DNA from: Heterobasidion occidentale
Lineage: Eukaryota; Basidiomycota; Agaricomycetes; Russulales; Bondarzewiaceae
Assembly (NCBI GenBank): GCA_039111635.1
Contig: JBCAQO010000001.1
Coordinates: 3,286,001-3,350,000 of the forward strand
Direction of reading: 5' to 3'
Length of the DNA stretch: 64,000 bases
Each line of letters opens with the position of its first letter. The stretch's first letter is position 1. Of the stretch, positions 46,746 through 58,601 are shown piece after piece. The position numbers were made by a program, and so were the translations under genes. Under the pieces are notes generated by a model. It was not told where the DNA came from. It saw only the letters and a program-made list of their open reading frames with translations, and made no database searches.

Positions 46746-47873
46746 GGTGCGCAGCCAACGAGATCAGAACACGTACATTATTTCACACGGCCCGCTCTGC
46801 TGACCCAGCGTGACCCAGCGCCCGTCTTCGCATATCTTCGCACAAGAATGGAATCTCAGTTGAAGTCGAATAGACATTTCTGATGCCTCTGATGGGCCAT
46901 CAAGTGATGGGGAGCAGGACGTTCGACGATTGGATTTCGCCAAGGTCAATATCATAGGTTACGAAACGGTTGCACAAGACAAGACAATTAAAGGGAACGT
47001 AAATGTATGTGGAAAAACTCTGGACGGTATGGAGCTAAATTTACAGATGTGCGTGTTCAGAGCGAAAGGAAGAGCAGAGCACAGGGCAAAAAAGAAAAGT
47101 CAATGAGCAACGAAAGCGAAAAGATGTAACAACAAACTGAACCCCAATGACGCTCGGCCAATTAAACGACCAGTTCTGCGGAACAGAGCATAAGCAGCGC
47201 TAAACGAGCGCAAGGACTGATATAATCCATAGTCTCCAGTGCCGGCGAGGGCAAGTCCACTCTGTCGAGGTAGACAGGACCTAGGAAGTAACTTGAAGAG
47301 TATTCATACGACGTGGGAATGCCGGCACCCCTAAGTTCCTATGTATCTTGAGATGGGCACGGCGGCAAAGGGGTGGAGTCGGCTCCGAAATCATAGCATG
47401 ATTTCACGGATCTAAAACGAACCCACAAAATCAGGAAGCGTTAGCAGTAGCTAACAATTCGTGTGAAATGACAAAAAAGTGATGACACAGGGGTGGGGAA
47501 CGGTGGAGGTAAATGGACGTACGCTTTTGCTGATGATGGAACTATTCAAACCGCGATGTGATCGACATGCCGCACACAATGGGCAAACAAGATTCGGAGA
47601 TTGAGACGTAGGTTGCGGGTTGACGCGGGTACAAAAGATAATGCAATGATCAGAACATAGAACAAGCACAGTTGATAGATAACAGTTGAGGTTAGAAAAA
47701 TAACATGTCCAGATAAGGATAGGCATATGGACAAGGTTGAGCGGATACAGAAGGCCACGTTGACGTGCGTTGAAATAATGGCAGCCATGGAACAAATCCA
47801 CGGGGCAGCCGAAAGAATCAAGATTATATGCAAATATGCAAATGAAGCATGGAAAGTGAAACAAAAGGAACAG
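46746..47873. other. Gene-free region and G-alpha 3' flank
   Basis: About 1.1 kb downstream of the G-alpha stop. A 137-codon minus open frame (47864-47451) has chance-like composition rich in Cys, His and Ile. No gene is supported. Confidence 0.45.
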
Positions 47874-49587
47874 TCAGATTAACGCGGCTACTTCAAGATT
47901 TTGTCGAAGAACGATGCTGAAGGAAGAGGAGTGGACACACGAAATTAGGATGAGTTTGAGCGATAGGTTGTATGCAATGTGGAGGGGACGCAAAGGGATG
48001 ATGAAGACAAAGACTCACTCTAGAGGAAAGGGATCAATTAGAGTGAGGACACGAAGACGAACAAAGCATATAACTCGCCTTCGACAGCTGCCATGACTAC
48101 ACGCAACAGGGCTGTATCCGTTGCAGTTGTTATACTTGTCATGCGAAAGTTCAGTCCCGTTCCGAGATTATTCGAAGGGCAACGCACTGGATGTAGATCT
48201 CCCGCTCTTTAGAACGACCGGCCTTCTGAGCCAGTCTTGCAAAACGCTTCTTGAAGTAATCTCGACCCGCCCGAGCATCAGCCGCTTCACCATCATAGTC
48301 CTATACGCAGATGAGAGCACGAGTATCTACAAAGACGAGCGGACGTACAGGGAAAAAGTTCTTGATGTCAGAATGCTGAACCTTCGCCTCAAAGAGGTCA
48401 TTCTTGTTCAAGAAAAGGATCTACGAAACATCATTCAGCAAATCAAACAAAGAGAGGAGGGTGTCATACGATTGAAGTCGACTTGAACCATTGTGAATGA
48501 CATATTGAATCCCATATTGTCATGGCGTCTTGCATTTGGTTCTACATGATGTTTAGCAGAGCTTTGCGAGCGTAGATGAGAAAAACTCACCGCGTCCTTG
48601 TCTTCCACTAAGCACTGATCATAACCACTCAGGCTGACCAAGAACAGTATGCTTGTGACATCCTGGAAACAATGGATCCACTTTCTCCGCTCGCTCTTCT
48701 GCCCACCCACGTCGACCATGAGCATTTCATGATCCTTGAGCTGGAAAACCGTCTCAGTGATACCGATCGTCCGAGCCCGGCATCGAACAATGTCCTGTTC
48801 CGTGGGGACGTAATCCAAAGCAAACAGTCGATCTAAGTCGGAGAAGAAATACAAAAGACTGGAATGATGAACAATCAGTAAAGGTCATCAGTTGACGTTG
48901 ATTACAACGAAACGCGTACTTCTCCGGCAAGGCCGCTTCATTTCCTCGCTCCCATGCTTTCTGCACACTTTCGTCGGCCCACAGCAATTTCAACGGGTCG
49001 AGGTAGCTTTCCGGAAATGGCTCGCCGTCACGGAGGTCGACCGCATTCTCCACTTTCTCGATATGCTCCACGTTCTCGGAAGTGACTTCAAGGCCCATAT
49101 CCTCCATCGCGTCCAGGAGATACTTCAAACCATGTGTCAAATTGTTAAATACAAGCTGCCGATACGACTCGACCTCTTGCTTGGAGAATGGAATACGGTG
49201 GATGAGGCGCATTTGCTACGGAACTGATGTTAGTGCCATGCATGATCCCTCAAGGGAAAGCGGTACTACCTTTAAGATCGTGGATTTTCCAGAATCGCCT
49301 GATCCTAGGAGGAGGACCTGAGAAGAGGTCACTTCACACTTGTGATGATGGGTAGAAATGTCAATCACCGCACACCTTCACTTGAGCATTCATCTTTGTT
49401 TTGGCCTATGAAACAATTAATTAGCACTCTGGCGAGACTGATAAGAGGTGCCAACAATGCATATATGCTGGCCAGTGGAGTGATAGGATACATTACTTAC
49501 ATCTTTTAATGCTTTCTCAGCTTCTCGATGCCGCCGCTTGTCCTCCTCGGTCACATCGACAGGCCCCGAAGAGATACACAGGCCCAT
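47874..49587 (-). CDS. Heterotrimeric G protein alpha subunit
   Basis: Exons: 49587-49501, 49405-49376, 49317-49270, 49215-48920, 48858-48591, 48541-48470, 48420-48349, 48300-48188, 48134-48079, possibly a single base at 48019, and 47916-47874; 361 residues. MGLCISS offers Gly2 myristoylation and Cys4 palmitoylation. G-boxes: G1 GSGDSGKST (most G-alphas have GAGESGKS), switch [14 protein letters not shown]3 DVGGQ, G4 NKND and G5 TTATDT (usual TCATDT). It transmits pheromone-receptor or nutrient signals at the plasma membrane; which pathway is not decidable here. The C-terminus ends [13 protein letters not shown], with no cysteine four from the end. The last junction has two solutions. A GC-AG intron plus a 1-nt exon gives the family-typical E-D-I. 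A GT donor at 48074 gives E-G-D-I with one extra Gly and a 158-nt intron. Confidence 0.92.
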
Positions 49588-50835
49588 TGTGAGAGCAAAG
49601 AGAAGGGGGAAACGGGTAAGGAAAGAGGACACAAACCAGACGAACTGGCTGTGGGGGTAGAGAACGGGGGCAGGAAGAGTATGTTCAGAGGCTGGGATGC
49701 GCTGAGAAAGGACGACCCTTGCGTGATGAGATCAAGGTTCTTGACCAACAGGGAAGTGGAGTGTGATCAGGCGGCTGATGCGCCGAGGCGCCTCAAGTAA
49801 TCACAAACAGGAAAAAGAGAAAGAAATAAAGAAAAAAGGAGAAATAAAAGAGGGAGGGAGGGAGGGAGGATGAGGGGAAGGAGGGAAAGAGATGTGGGCG
49901 GCGGCGGTGGCGAGCGTTTAGAGCAGCACGCGGGGCGGGGCCGTCAAAGAACGGTAGGAGGATGGGTGCCTCGGCGCCGGAAGGGCCAATTTTGATGGCA
50001 GGGCGGGCCGAGGCCGCTTCATTGAGGACACTGCAGTACAGTTGCAGTACTGACACCGGAGCTAGCACGGAGGGTATCAGAGGCTATCACACCCGCTTCT
50101 CTCTTGCCTCCTCGAGCGCGTTTCAGCCATCTTCTGAAACGATCGCTGCCCAGCTCCAGCCCAACTTTGCCATCCGTCAACGGCACTCGCTAGCGCATAC
50201 CCGCCATAAACATCCTCGCAATGCGGCGTCCACTTGCAGCAGTATCATCGTTCAATATCCCCGAGTGGCTGCGAATCCGTGCTCTGAGGAAGTCAATATG
50301 ATCTATCGCAATGCGGACGTAGGCGATTCAATTTTATGGTTGTCGTGTCTAAATCGAAGCTTTGCCATAATTTCGGTCGCCAGGGAGTCATATCCGACTA
50401 GAATTGCAGGGTCTCAGGCGGAACCAAAGGAACCAAATTGATCCTATTGACCGACAGCATCCTAAAGTAAGTCAAAGACTCCCTGCACACTGCGCAGCGT
50501 CGTCATGTTGAGAGGCTCAAGTGCTTGAGCCCTCAGGCCTTAGGCCTCAAACGCGGCTGAAGAGATGTCAACAAGCGTCGACGTTGACAGCTTTGAGGGG
50601 GAGAAGGAATCGAAGATGTCTTTGAGGATACTTCCAAGTTGCAGTGTCTGAAGAATGTCTTTTGCTGACATCAATGACAAGTTGCCGTCTCCAATATCTC
50701 TTGTCAAATATCCTCGCTTCACTGCGCCGCTGCATTGCGATTAAGCACGCGCCGGAACCACGTGCTGGGAATATTGCCATATCGAGTGTCCCTCGTTTCT
50801 TTCAGCTCACTAGCACTGCCGGCAAACTATTCTCC
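49588..50835. promoter_or_regulatory. Divergent region, G-alpha / UTP18, with a G-quadruplex motif
   Basis: About 1.25 kb between start codons. At 49852-49869 the plus strand reads GGGAGGGAGGGAGGG within a longer polypurine tract, a perfect G4 motif in the G-alpha 5' region. Open frames on the UTP18 side (50644 onward) lack conservation before the ATG at 50836. Confidence 0.5.
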
Positions 50836-52943
50836 ATGGCAAAACATTCTCGAAAACGCCAGCGTCTGGAAAAAGCTACAGAAAGTGACCCTCTCCCGCT
50901 GGGTGCGCGGCCATACCTCACAGACAACGCGAGCAAAGACGACGAGGAGCGACGGCTCGAGAGTTTACTTTTTGGGACGCCGTTCGTGCCGTCTGGGAAA
51001 GGCAAGGACACCGTCTTTGTAGTTGGCAACGAATCTGACGGCGGAGATGAGGCGAGCGTCGGTGGTGCGGCAGAGTTTGAGGGGCTTTTGGACGATGATG
51101 TGAGTGGCCGCCGTGCGAGCTTGTAGTTTCACTGAAGGTTTGTCTCGTACAGTTATTTTTTATAGACAATGCTGCGCCGTCTAACAATGATGCAATTGCG
51201 GAGCCGGACATAGTAGACTTGGAAGCATCACATAGCTCGGTGCAAAGTGAGGATGAAGCGGGCGAGGGGGGGGACGCGGACGCGGACGAGGATGGAGATG
51301 AAGACGAGGAAGCAGATGAAGACGGGGACATGAATGAAGAAACACCACAGATCAATGCGCCAGATGAGCACTCCCCACCCGAATCCTCTCTCCCAAAAAG
51401 TCGCAAGGCCCCGGCATGGACAGACCCAGACGACAACACCCTCGAAATATCCCTCACCTCCTCCACCCGCCTGCGCAAGCTTCGGGACGCTCCATCCGAG
51501 AATACGCTCGGCGGACGCGAATACGAACGGCGCCTGCGGCGACAATACGAGAAAATCTATCCTACACCGGAATGGGCTGCGGACGCGCGCAAAAAGCGTT
51601 CAAAACGCCGCCGCGAGGGACAGGGGGACAGTGAGGCGGAGGAAGGGGTCGAGGAGCTGGTCGCATCCACGCGAGGGATTCTTAGTAGCGACAGGAAGGA
51701 AGGAAGGGTCGAGCCGGGGGTGTTGGCTATCGAGAGGTTGAGAGACGCGAACCAGGCGGCGCAGGCGGAAGGGGAGATCAAGTCGATTCAGTTTCATCCC
51801 TCACCCAGTGTTTCCGTCCTTTTGGCCGCGAGCACGGACAGGCGAGTACGCCTCTTCAACGTAAGTTTTTGGTCACTTGATGATGCTTTTAACAACATTC
51901 ATAATCCCTCGCTGCTCTTATTATATTAGGTCGATGGCCACACGAATCCGCACCTCCAAACCCTCCATATACCCTCGCTCCCTGTCACAAATGCACAGTT
52001 CCACCCATCTGGGTCGTCTGTTTTACTTACCGGTCAACGACCGTTTTACTACACATATGACCTGCAGTCAGGCGCTACCATACGCTCCCCGCGAGGGCTG
52101 TGGGGCACGACTTTCAACGCCTCAAATCCCTCTGCCCAAGACCAGAGCATGGAGATCTGTGCGTTTGATCCTACAGGACAGGTCCTCGCTGTCGCTGGGA
52201 GGAGAGGTTACGTACACCTTGTAGATTGGACGAGCGGCGGGGGACAGGTTGTCGGGAGCATCAAGGCGAACGCCTCGGTCAAGGCGCTCTGGTGGGCGCG
52301 CGGACCGCGGGGAGGGACGAGAGAGTTGATGACGCTGGGAGAGGATGCGGAGATCTATGTGTGGGACGTGGGTGAGCGCAAGTGTGTCAGGCGATGGAAG
52401 GACGACGGGGGATATGGCAGTCGAGTGCTCTGCGGAGATCAAGCGGGCAGTTACGTTTCGGTTGGGTGCGTCCAACTGCCCATCCAACTGCACTATCGAC
52501 GTCCTGAATTTACTGTTTCATTCTCAGATCCAAGTCCGGCATTGTCAACGTCTACAGTTCTGACGCAGTGTCCTCTGCTGAGAAGGTCCGACCAAAGCCT
52601 CTCAAGGCCATCGGCAACCTCACGACCTCGATCTCCGCCGCGCGGTTCAATCACGACTCGCAGCTGCTTGCCATTGCCAGCAATGTCAAAAAGGACCAAA
52701 TGCGCCTGGTACGGACCTGACAGACTCTCGCAGACATACATGCATGCATGCAGGATGCTCATGATTTCATTTACCCAGATACACCTTCCATCACTGACTG
52801 CGTTCTCTAATTGGCCAACTTCGAGCACGCCGCTCGGGCATGTCACGAGCGTCGACTTTTCCGTGGGGAGCGAATATATCGCTGTTGGGAACACGAGAGG
52901 ACGCGTGCTGCTGTATCACCTTCGGGACTTTGGTGCTCGATGA
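50836..52943 (+). CDS. UTP18: U3 snoRNP-associated protein Utp18 / WDR50
   Basis: Five exons: 50836-51099, 51153-51860, 51930-52465, 52528-52708 and 52779-52943, 617 residues. The N-terminal half is charged and acidic with the conserved YERRLRRQYEKIYPTPEWA. The WD40 half (SIQFHPSPSVSVLLAASTDR, then LRDFGAR at the end) is typical of Utp18. Utp18 is a UtpB subunit that binds pre-rRNA and recruits the exosome helicase Mtr4. An arch-interaction motif would be expected in the N-terminus, but I did not identify it with certainty. All introns are GT-AG. It converges with ZIP4. Confidence 0.92.
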
Positions 52944-53231
52944 GCGATGATCTAATGGATCACATGCACCTATCACTCCGTTCTGTGCAGGTTATCGAGA
53001 CATATGTGCAGACAAGCGACGAGGCAAGGTAGAATTGAAATGGGGATAAGTACAAAACGTGGCAGGGTTCCATGACGGCTTTCAGCATAGAGTGAGCATC
53101 AGGGTGTCGGAGCATGCAAGCCGCCAGGGTCGAAGATCAAGAGACCGGTGCTGACAGACCAAGAGATAGCGACAGCAAGCGAGACAAGAAAGCAACAAGG
53201 ACAAGAACTGCAGAGTCTAGGGTAGCGGCAT

Positions 53232-56200
53232 TCATGAGGCGAACCGATCGAGCAGATTCGCGTACGTCTCGGACACCTACAATACCACTCGGGGTATGTA
53301 TCAGTGAAACAACGGGTCATGCAATGTACGCACCTTCCGTGCCCGACTTTCGCCATCAGGTACGTATCGGCAGACGACAGCGCTCGCCTCGAACCAGCGC
53401 TTCGCTTCCTCGAGCAAAGAGACGCTGATGGTTCATTTGAGATGACATCGCAGGGCAAGGTCGATGGCAGACAAGGTATGATTGCGACGTACTGGAAGCA
53501 TTCAATTCCGGTGTTGTATGCGGTAGCCATCAACCAATATCTTTCGTCGATCGGGTAGACCTGCATGAACGACCTGCTTCAGCCCGAGCAGTACAGATGT
53601 CAATCACAAGCAAATGACCTGATCAGATGTGTCACTGAGATCACAGTGCTCCTTCAATACCGAGATGGCCTGTTCAATATACCCTACAGCTTTAAGTCGA
53701 TCAGGCGCTGTGTTTCGCGACAAGAGACTGGTGCATATTGCCCGAAGCCACCGAGAGAATTTTTCGACTGAGAGCGATTGATGATCAAGGCTAGCGTGTA
53801 GGATCGCCTAGAGACTACCGACGTGAGCCTTTGAAAGTCAAGGTAAAGTGGATCAGCCTGCCTCTAGCGCCGGAAACAGCACTATGGGGTTGTCAGCCAA
53901 CTCCTATCTGATGAAGCCCGCTGCATGGTGACCCACCATGGACCGGACAGTCTTTTTCCGCCCACTACGGCATGCACAATGAAAGATGAATACTCTAACC
54001 CTGACAGCCCGCGAAGAATACCCACTAATAAATCTCCTATGACCTCAAATGTGTCTGCAGGAAGAGCCTCGCTCCGTGCTGCTCGCTATAGGAAAGATTC
54101 AGCGGTCATTTGGAGCGGTGAGAATTAGGGTGGCGTGCCTCGATGACTTGCTGTAAGTGTGCCCAGTCCTGTAGGCGACAGGCGACTTCTGCTTCGAAAA
54201 CTAGCAAGACATGCAGACACATCAGGACACGGGGGATATTTTCATCCCGCAGCGGAGCCTTTTTTAGGACATTTCTAATTCTCTCTTCGCAGGCCTGGAT
54301 CTCCAGGGATAACGCCTGTAATCTGTCGACCTATAGGGGAGTTAGCCAGTAACGGAAGTCGAACACGAGGGGAGTGACCTGATTCGAGCCCGGATCGGGT
54401 GGGACCTTTCGCGTTGCGAACACTAGGTGACAGCATAGTAAGGAGACCGAGATTCGACGCCTGGAGCCCACCACGTACCCCTACCCGAGGTTGCGGCGAA
54501 GGACGCATAGACCATACATAGGTAATCTTCATCCGTCTCGATCAGTGCAGCATCACAATATGCTTCCAAGAGCTAGAATGTAAGGGTCAGCATCTGTGTC
54601 CTCGGGCGTCGGAGCATCTCCCACCTCCCGCGACAGATCAAACAGACCAGGAACCTTCCCTTCTGCGTTTTCCCATTCAGAACACCCTTGTATGGCACAA
54701 TTATAAGCAGTGCGCCACAGCCACGAAATGTCCTTAATAGCTATTGGCGTTCGCTTCTCGATGCATGCGGAGTGCACCAGGACTTTAGCTTACGAATGAT
54801 TAGTGCGACCTGCTGTAGCCTGCTGTCACAAGGCTCATGATATATCAACTTACCTTGCTCAAAATGCCCGATCAATTTATCGATAAGGTCATCCCTGGCC
54901 AATATTGTGAGATCTGGTCTCGTCCGAACAGAAGGCGTTTTTGCTCACTTGCATGTAGTGGGGTCAGCAATGAGGTCCGCCGTTAGTCTGATCAGGCATC
55001 GCAGTACAGCAATGCCGTCTACGTCGCCTTCTCGGCCTTCTTGACCTTGAACAGACTGCGACAGCTGTTGCAGGACTGTCAGAAGTAGACCTTTGAGATC
55101 GGATTCATGCGCAAGGCGCGTGGCCATGAGCAACATCTCTCTACGGAAGCGAGGAGCCTGGACCATCTTCTGCGTTGCCTGTATGGCTAGAAATTGCGAA
55201 TTATTTTTCACCTTAACTCTTAAATATTCTTAATACATACCTTCGTCCTCCGAAACTCCGGGACCGGTTCATTTGAGCTTCATCTGCGACAACATCCGAT
55301 GTAACCCCCACCTTGTTTGACAGCAGCCAGGAGCATGACATAGTATGTGGAGGCGTCATCTCCAGGGCAGCAGCGGATAGTGGCGGATGCTTTTGCGTAT
55401 TCTGCTTGCTGTATATGACACAACGCCGCCTTTCGATAGCACTTTCCGCTGCTTCCTGCAATGCCCCGAAAGATCCGGTGGATTCCCTGCAAGAACCAGT
55501 CTGCGGCCTCAGAATACCGCCGAGCGCTATACTGTCTCTCACCAAATTGCCACAAAAGCTAGACGCCAGTGAATTCCAAAAGTATAAAAAGCGAGACGAT
55601 CGCAACATACCGACAAACACGACGTCGCAGGAACTTTAGGGAGGGAAAATTCGGCTGTCTGTACGACTGCAGTAATAGGATGAAAATCGATTCAAAGAGT
55701 GCAACGTGCATCACATACTGTCGAACGCCGTTTTCAGATCCTGCATAGCCCTTGCGTGTTCGATCCGAGAGCTTTGAAAGATCGTGGCCAACAAGAGCCG
55801 GTCCACAAAAGGGAATCCCGAGCTGTCAGGGATACGCAACGCCCGTTGGAGGCATTGTTGCAGGACAGACGCAACAAGCGCACTGTCTCGTATTGAGAAA
55901 GAAGCACCTTTACTCAAACGGACAGTAACATACTGCTGTTGGCTTGATGTTCGGAGCTCTTGTAGAAGGCTTCGAAAAGGGAAGTTATTTGTTCCGTGGA
56001 GTTGCAGAGACAAAGGGAGTTATACTTGGTCACGGTCTCTTCTGTGAAATCCATGTGATCAATGATAGACCTGAAGGCTGGAATACAATTGCAATTTGAT
56101 TAGTTCATCAAGGGATGACTATCTGCGTGTCAACGTGAATCCTAACCTTCAAGCAGCGCCTCATCTGTGGCTTTTCGCCGTTTACGAACCGCAAGCATCC

Positions 56201-57944
56201 ACCATCGAATTTCCGCGTGTTCGGAAGATGCCTGAGAGTGAAGAGCGGTTAAATGGAATCCAATTGAGTCTTAACTTACAGCTGTTGGGCTTACGTGATC
56301 TCCCGACTCTTCAATCGATGTGAGCAACTCCTTGATAGAAGCCTCCGCACGATTTAGATTTTCCGGCGCTTCAGTGGAAGACAGGATGTAGGCCCTAGCT
56401 AAATGTTACAGTTCGGACTTTCATCGATCTCACGAAACGTGAGAGACTTGCCCAAGTTCCTCAGAATGCACCTCTTGATGGGGATCAGCGTCTGTTGAGA
56501 ACATGTCGCGAAGATGATATCCCTGCTTACTCACCTTGAGCTGTGCAGAGCCGGCCGTCACCGTGTCGTCCAGGTGTTCCGCAAGTGCAAATGCCTTCTG
56601 TAGCCACTTCACTGCTTCTGGAGCCTTTGCCTCCTCTGGCGCAGTTTCTCTGTTCCGGTAACGCCCGGTCAACAAGGATCTACCTATCTGGAGAAGCTTG
56701 GACGCCAATAACTCGTGCTATATGCGGGTAGTTTGTCAACAAAAACCCTCAGTCACACAAGGCAAGTGAAGTGTTTACGTCACGAGCGGGTAAAAGAGCC
56801 AGACGCTCATTTTCGCTTTCTGGGACCATCAGGTGAGCGTGTCCTTCGGGAGGCACTTCAGGAGTCACTGACCGGTGATATTCTGGAGCATATAGTGAGC
56901 GAGGCTGACATTGCCCTCTTCCCAGGCCTAGGTATAGTTCCGTAGGTCAGCACGATGACCAATCGAGAATATCCTCGGCACTACGATGCACATGCTTACA
57001 GCTTCCATTCTGCTACAATAGTAGACCACGGTGGCCTGTGCCTTTGATTGTTGGTGGACCCCTTGTGGGTCATTCGCACCCCGCAGACGCTCTTCATACT
57101 GAGAAAGCTAAGCGAACACCTGTATCGTTGAGATTTTCACACGACGTACCTCAGCCGCAGATCCCAACACGCTAGCTGCGACTTCAAATCTTCCTACGTC
57201 TGATATGTCACTCCACATCAGAAGTCTGTTGGTCCGAACCAACCAGGGAAGAGTGCCGGAATGAGGCTGACTTACTGGCCAAATCAGCACCCGCTTTGCT
57301 GGCCAGTTGTAACATGTGAATCAGAGCTATAATAAGAAGCAGCGCCGGGTGTGAACCGGTGTTAGGAAACAATTGATGAAAATTTTGTTCACTTTCGATT
57401 TCAAGCTTGTGGGGGAGGCCTGCCTCAATGAGGCGAAATCCAGATGACCTCACTGATGGGAAAAGTCAAGGCGTCAAAGTCGAGACAAAATCAGTCAATT
57501 ACGAATGTGCAACAAGAAACATACGCGCAGCAGAAACGAGTGTCGCCTTATCATCACTTCCAGGACAACTGATACTCGAGGCCGAATTCCAAAGATCGGT
57601 TCCTAACAGTATGCTGTTAGACAGGTCCCAGCGATGATTCGCAGGGATAAAGCAGCCGACCTTCTCGATCGAGCGTGTCTGCGAGATCCTGTGGGACCTT
57701 GGAGTGCTGCAAGGTGAGCTTTTCGCACAGCGCTGAGAGCTCATCAAGCTGTGGGACCAAAGATTGAGCGTCCTTGGTGCTTCTGCTAAGGTTTGCCTTG
57801 ATCTTGACGAGAAGGTCTTGAGGCCCGAAAAGCAAGCCCCATTAGTGCTGTGTATCATGATGAGCAAGTCTCAGAACCACCTTGTATGCGGTCGTAGGTT
57901 TCCCGGAAGGATGCGGTGGGATCTTTTCTGTTCCGAGCGGCCAT
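53232..57944 (-). CDS. ZIP4: Meiotic TPR protein Zip4/Spo22
   Basis: I join 31 exons, from ATG 57944 to TGA 53232, into 983 residues. Main exons are 57816-57661, 57452-57276, 56717-56535, 55969-55719, 55558-55312, 55186-54949, 54788-54625 and 54330-54139; many others are 15-60 nt (for example 55256-55242, 15 nt). The SPO22-domain signatures are present: FRSIIDHM, LARAYILSSTE, MLLMATRLAHESDLKGLLL, WLWRTAYNCAIQGC, and the C-terminal ERYWLMATAYNTGIEC, RWFEASAVVCRYVPDG. Zip4 is a TPR scaffold of the ZMM group that promotes crossovers and synaptonemal complex assembly. An intron at 54624-54573 removes what looks like a frameshift. Intron 56451-56399 must be GC-AG. Those at 54138-54086 and 53857-53791 probably are, though the first has a GT alternative and the second is weak. 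Junctions near the 3' end are the least certain. Confidence 0.88.
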
Positions 57945-58097
57945 TGTGAGGCGGAAGATAGACGAAAACGCGTGGCGAAGAGGAAGAGCGTGCACTCAAC
58001 TTGACGCGCGATCACATGAGGTCACTCTGTGTGATGCGACGCGTTGCGGTTCGTCACACTCTCAGTCAGGCTCTCGGTCCAGCTTCCAGCAGCTTCC
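57945..58097. promoter_or_regulatory. Short divergent promoter, ZIP4 / small membrane protein
   Basis: Only 153 bases separate the two start codons, so promoter elements are shared. The stretch contains ACGCGT and GACGCG motifs of the MCB type (57968-57971 and 58037-58042 area). Confidence 0.45.
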
Positions 58098-58601
58098 ATG
58101 TCTGCTCAACCAGGCTTTCCTTCGACATCCAATCTCCCCACAGATGCCGTTGCGCGGGCTACAACTGTAATTACCTGTCCATCTGAACCATTGGAAGGTC
58201 CGTCTGATTACTTCGAATAGCACGCTCGAAGGGATGGCGCTTTTGCCGGTCTAACAGCAGGCCTGCTTGGAGGTTCGCCACTTCGTTTTTAGCCAACCCC
58301 GTTTCTGCTCCATTTACACTCACCCCTGTAGCCATCATAGGTACCCGTATAGGGCTGAACAGAAACAAGGCGATCGTCGCTGGTCTGGGTGAGCCCCACG
58401 TCTTCAGATTTTCCGGTCGCATGCAGATAAATAGCCATGCCTTGCTAATATGCCGTCCATGATGCTAATGCCGTGACGTTTGAAACAGCTACGGGTATCC
58501 TGGCGGGATATGAATTCACGCAAGGTTTTCTCGCTTCAAACATGTCCATCCTCCGCGCGGAGGTTGCTGCCTTGGAAAAGCGAAGCGACACTAAAAAGTA
58601 G
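58098..58601 (+). CDS. Small two-helix membrane protein, unknown function
   Basis: Four exons: 58098-58166, 58221-58272, 58332-58388 and 58489-58601, 96 residues. Two glycine-rich hydrophobic helices (FAGLTAGLLGAIIGTRIG and AIVAGLATGILAGYEF) are linked by a short basic loop (LNRNK), followed by a charged C-terminal helix. Small glycine-zipper membrane proteins of this shape are often mitochondrial, but I do not recognise a named family. An in-frame TAG at 58218 is avoided by the 54-nt intron 58167-58220, which has a good branch-like CTGATTAC. The gene is head to head with ZIP4. Confidence 0.7.

Noticed and set aside
47451..47864. Minus-strand open frame of 137 codons
   Set aside because: It lies just past the G-alpha stop, has chance-like Cys/His/Ile-rich composition and no splice or start support.
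54553..54640. Apparent frameshift in ZIP4 before EAYCDAAL
   Set aside because: A GT-AG intron at 54624-54573 removes the non-conserved segment and gives SRELLEAYCDAAL in frame.
58167..58220. In-frame stop TAG in the small membrane protein gene
   Set aside because: The stop lies inside a 54-nt intron with good donor, branch and acceptor; the spliced frame is continuous.
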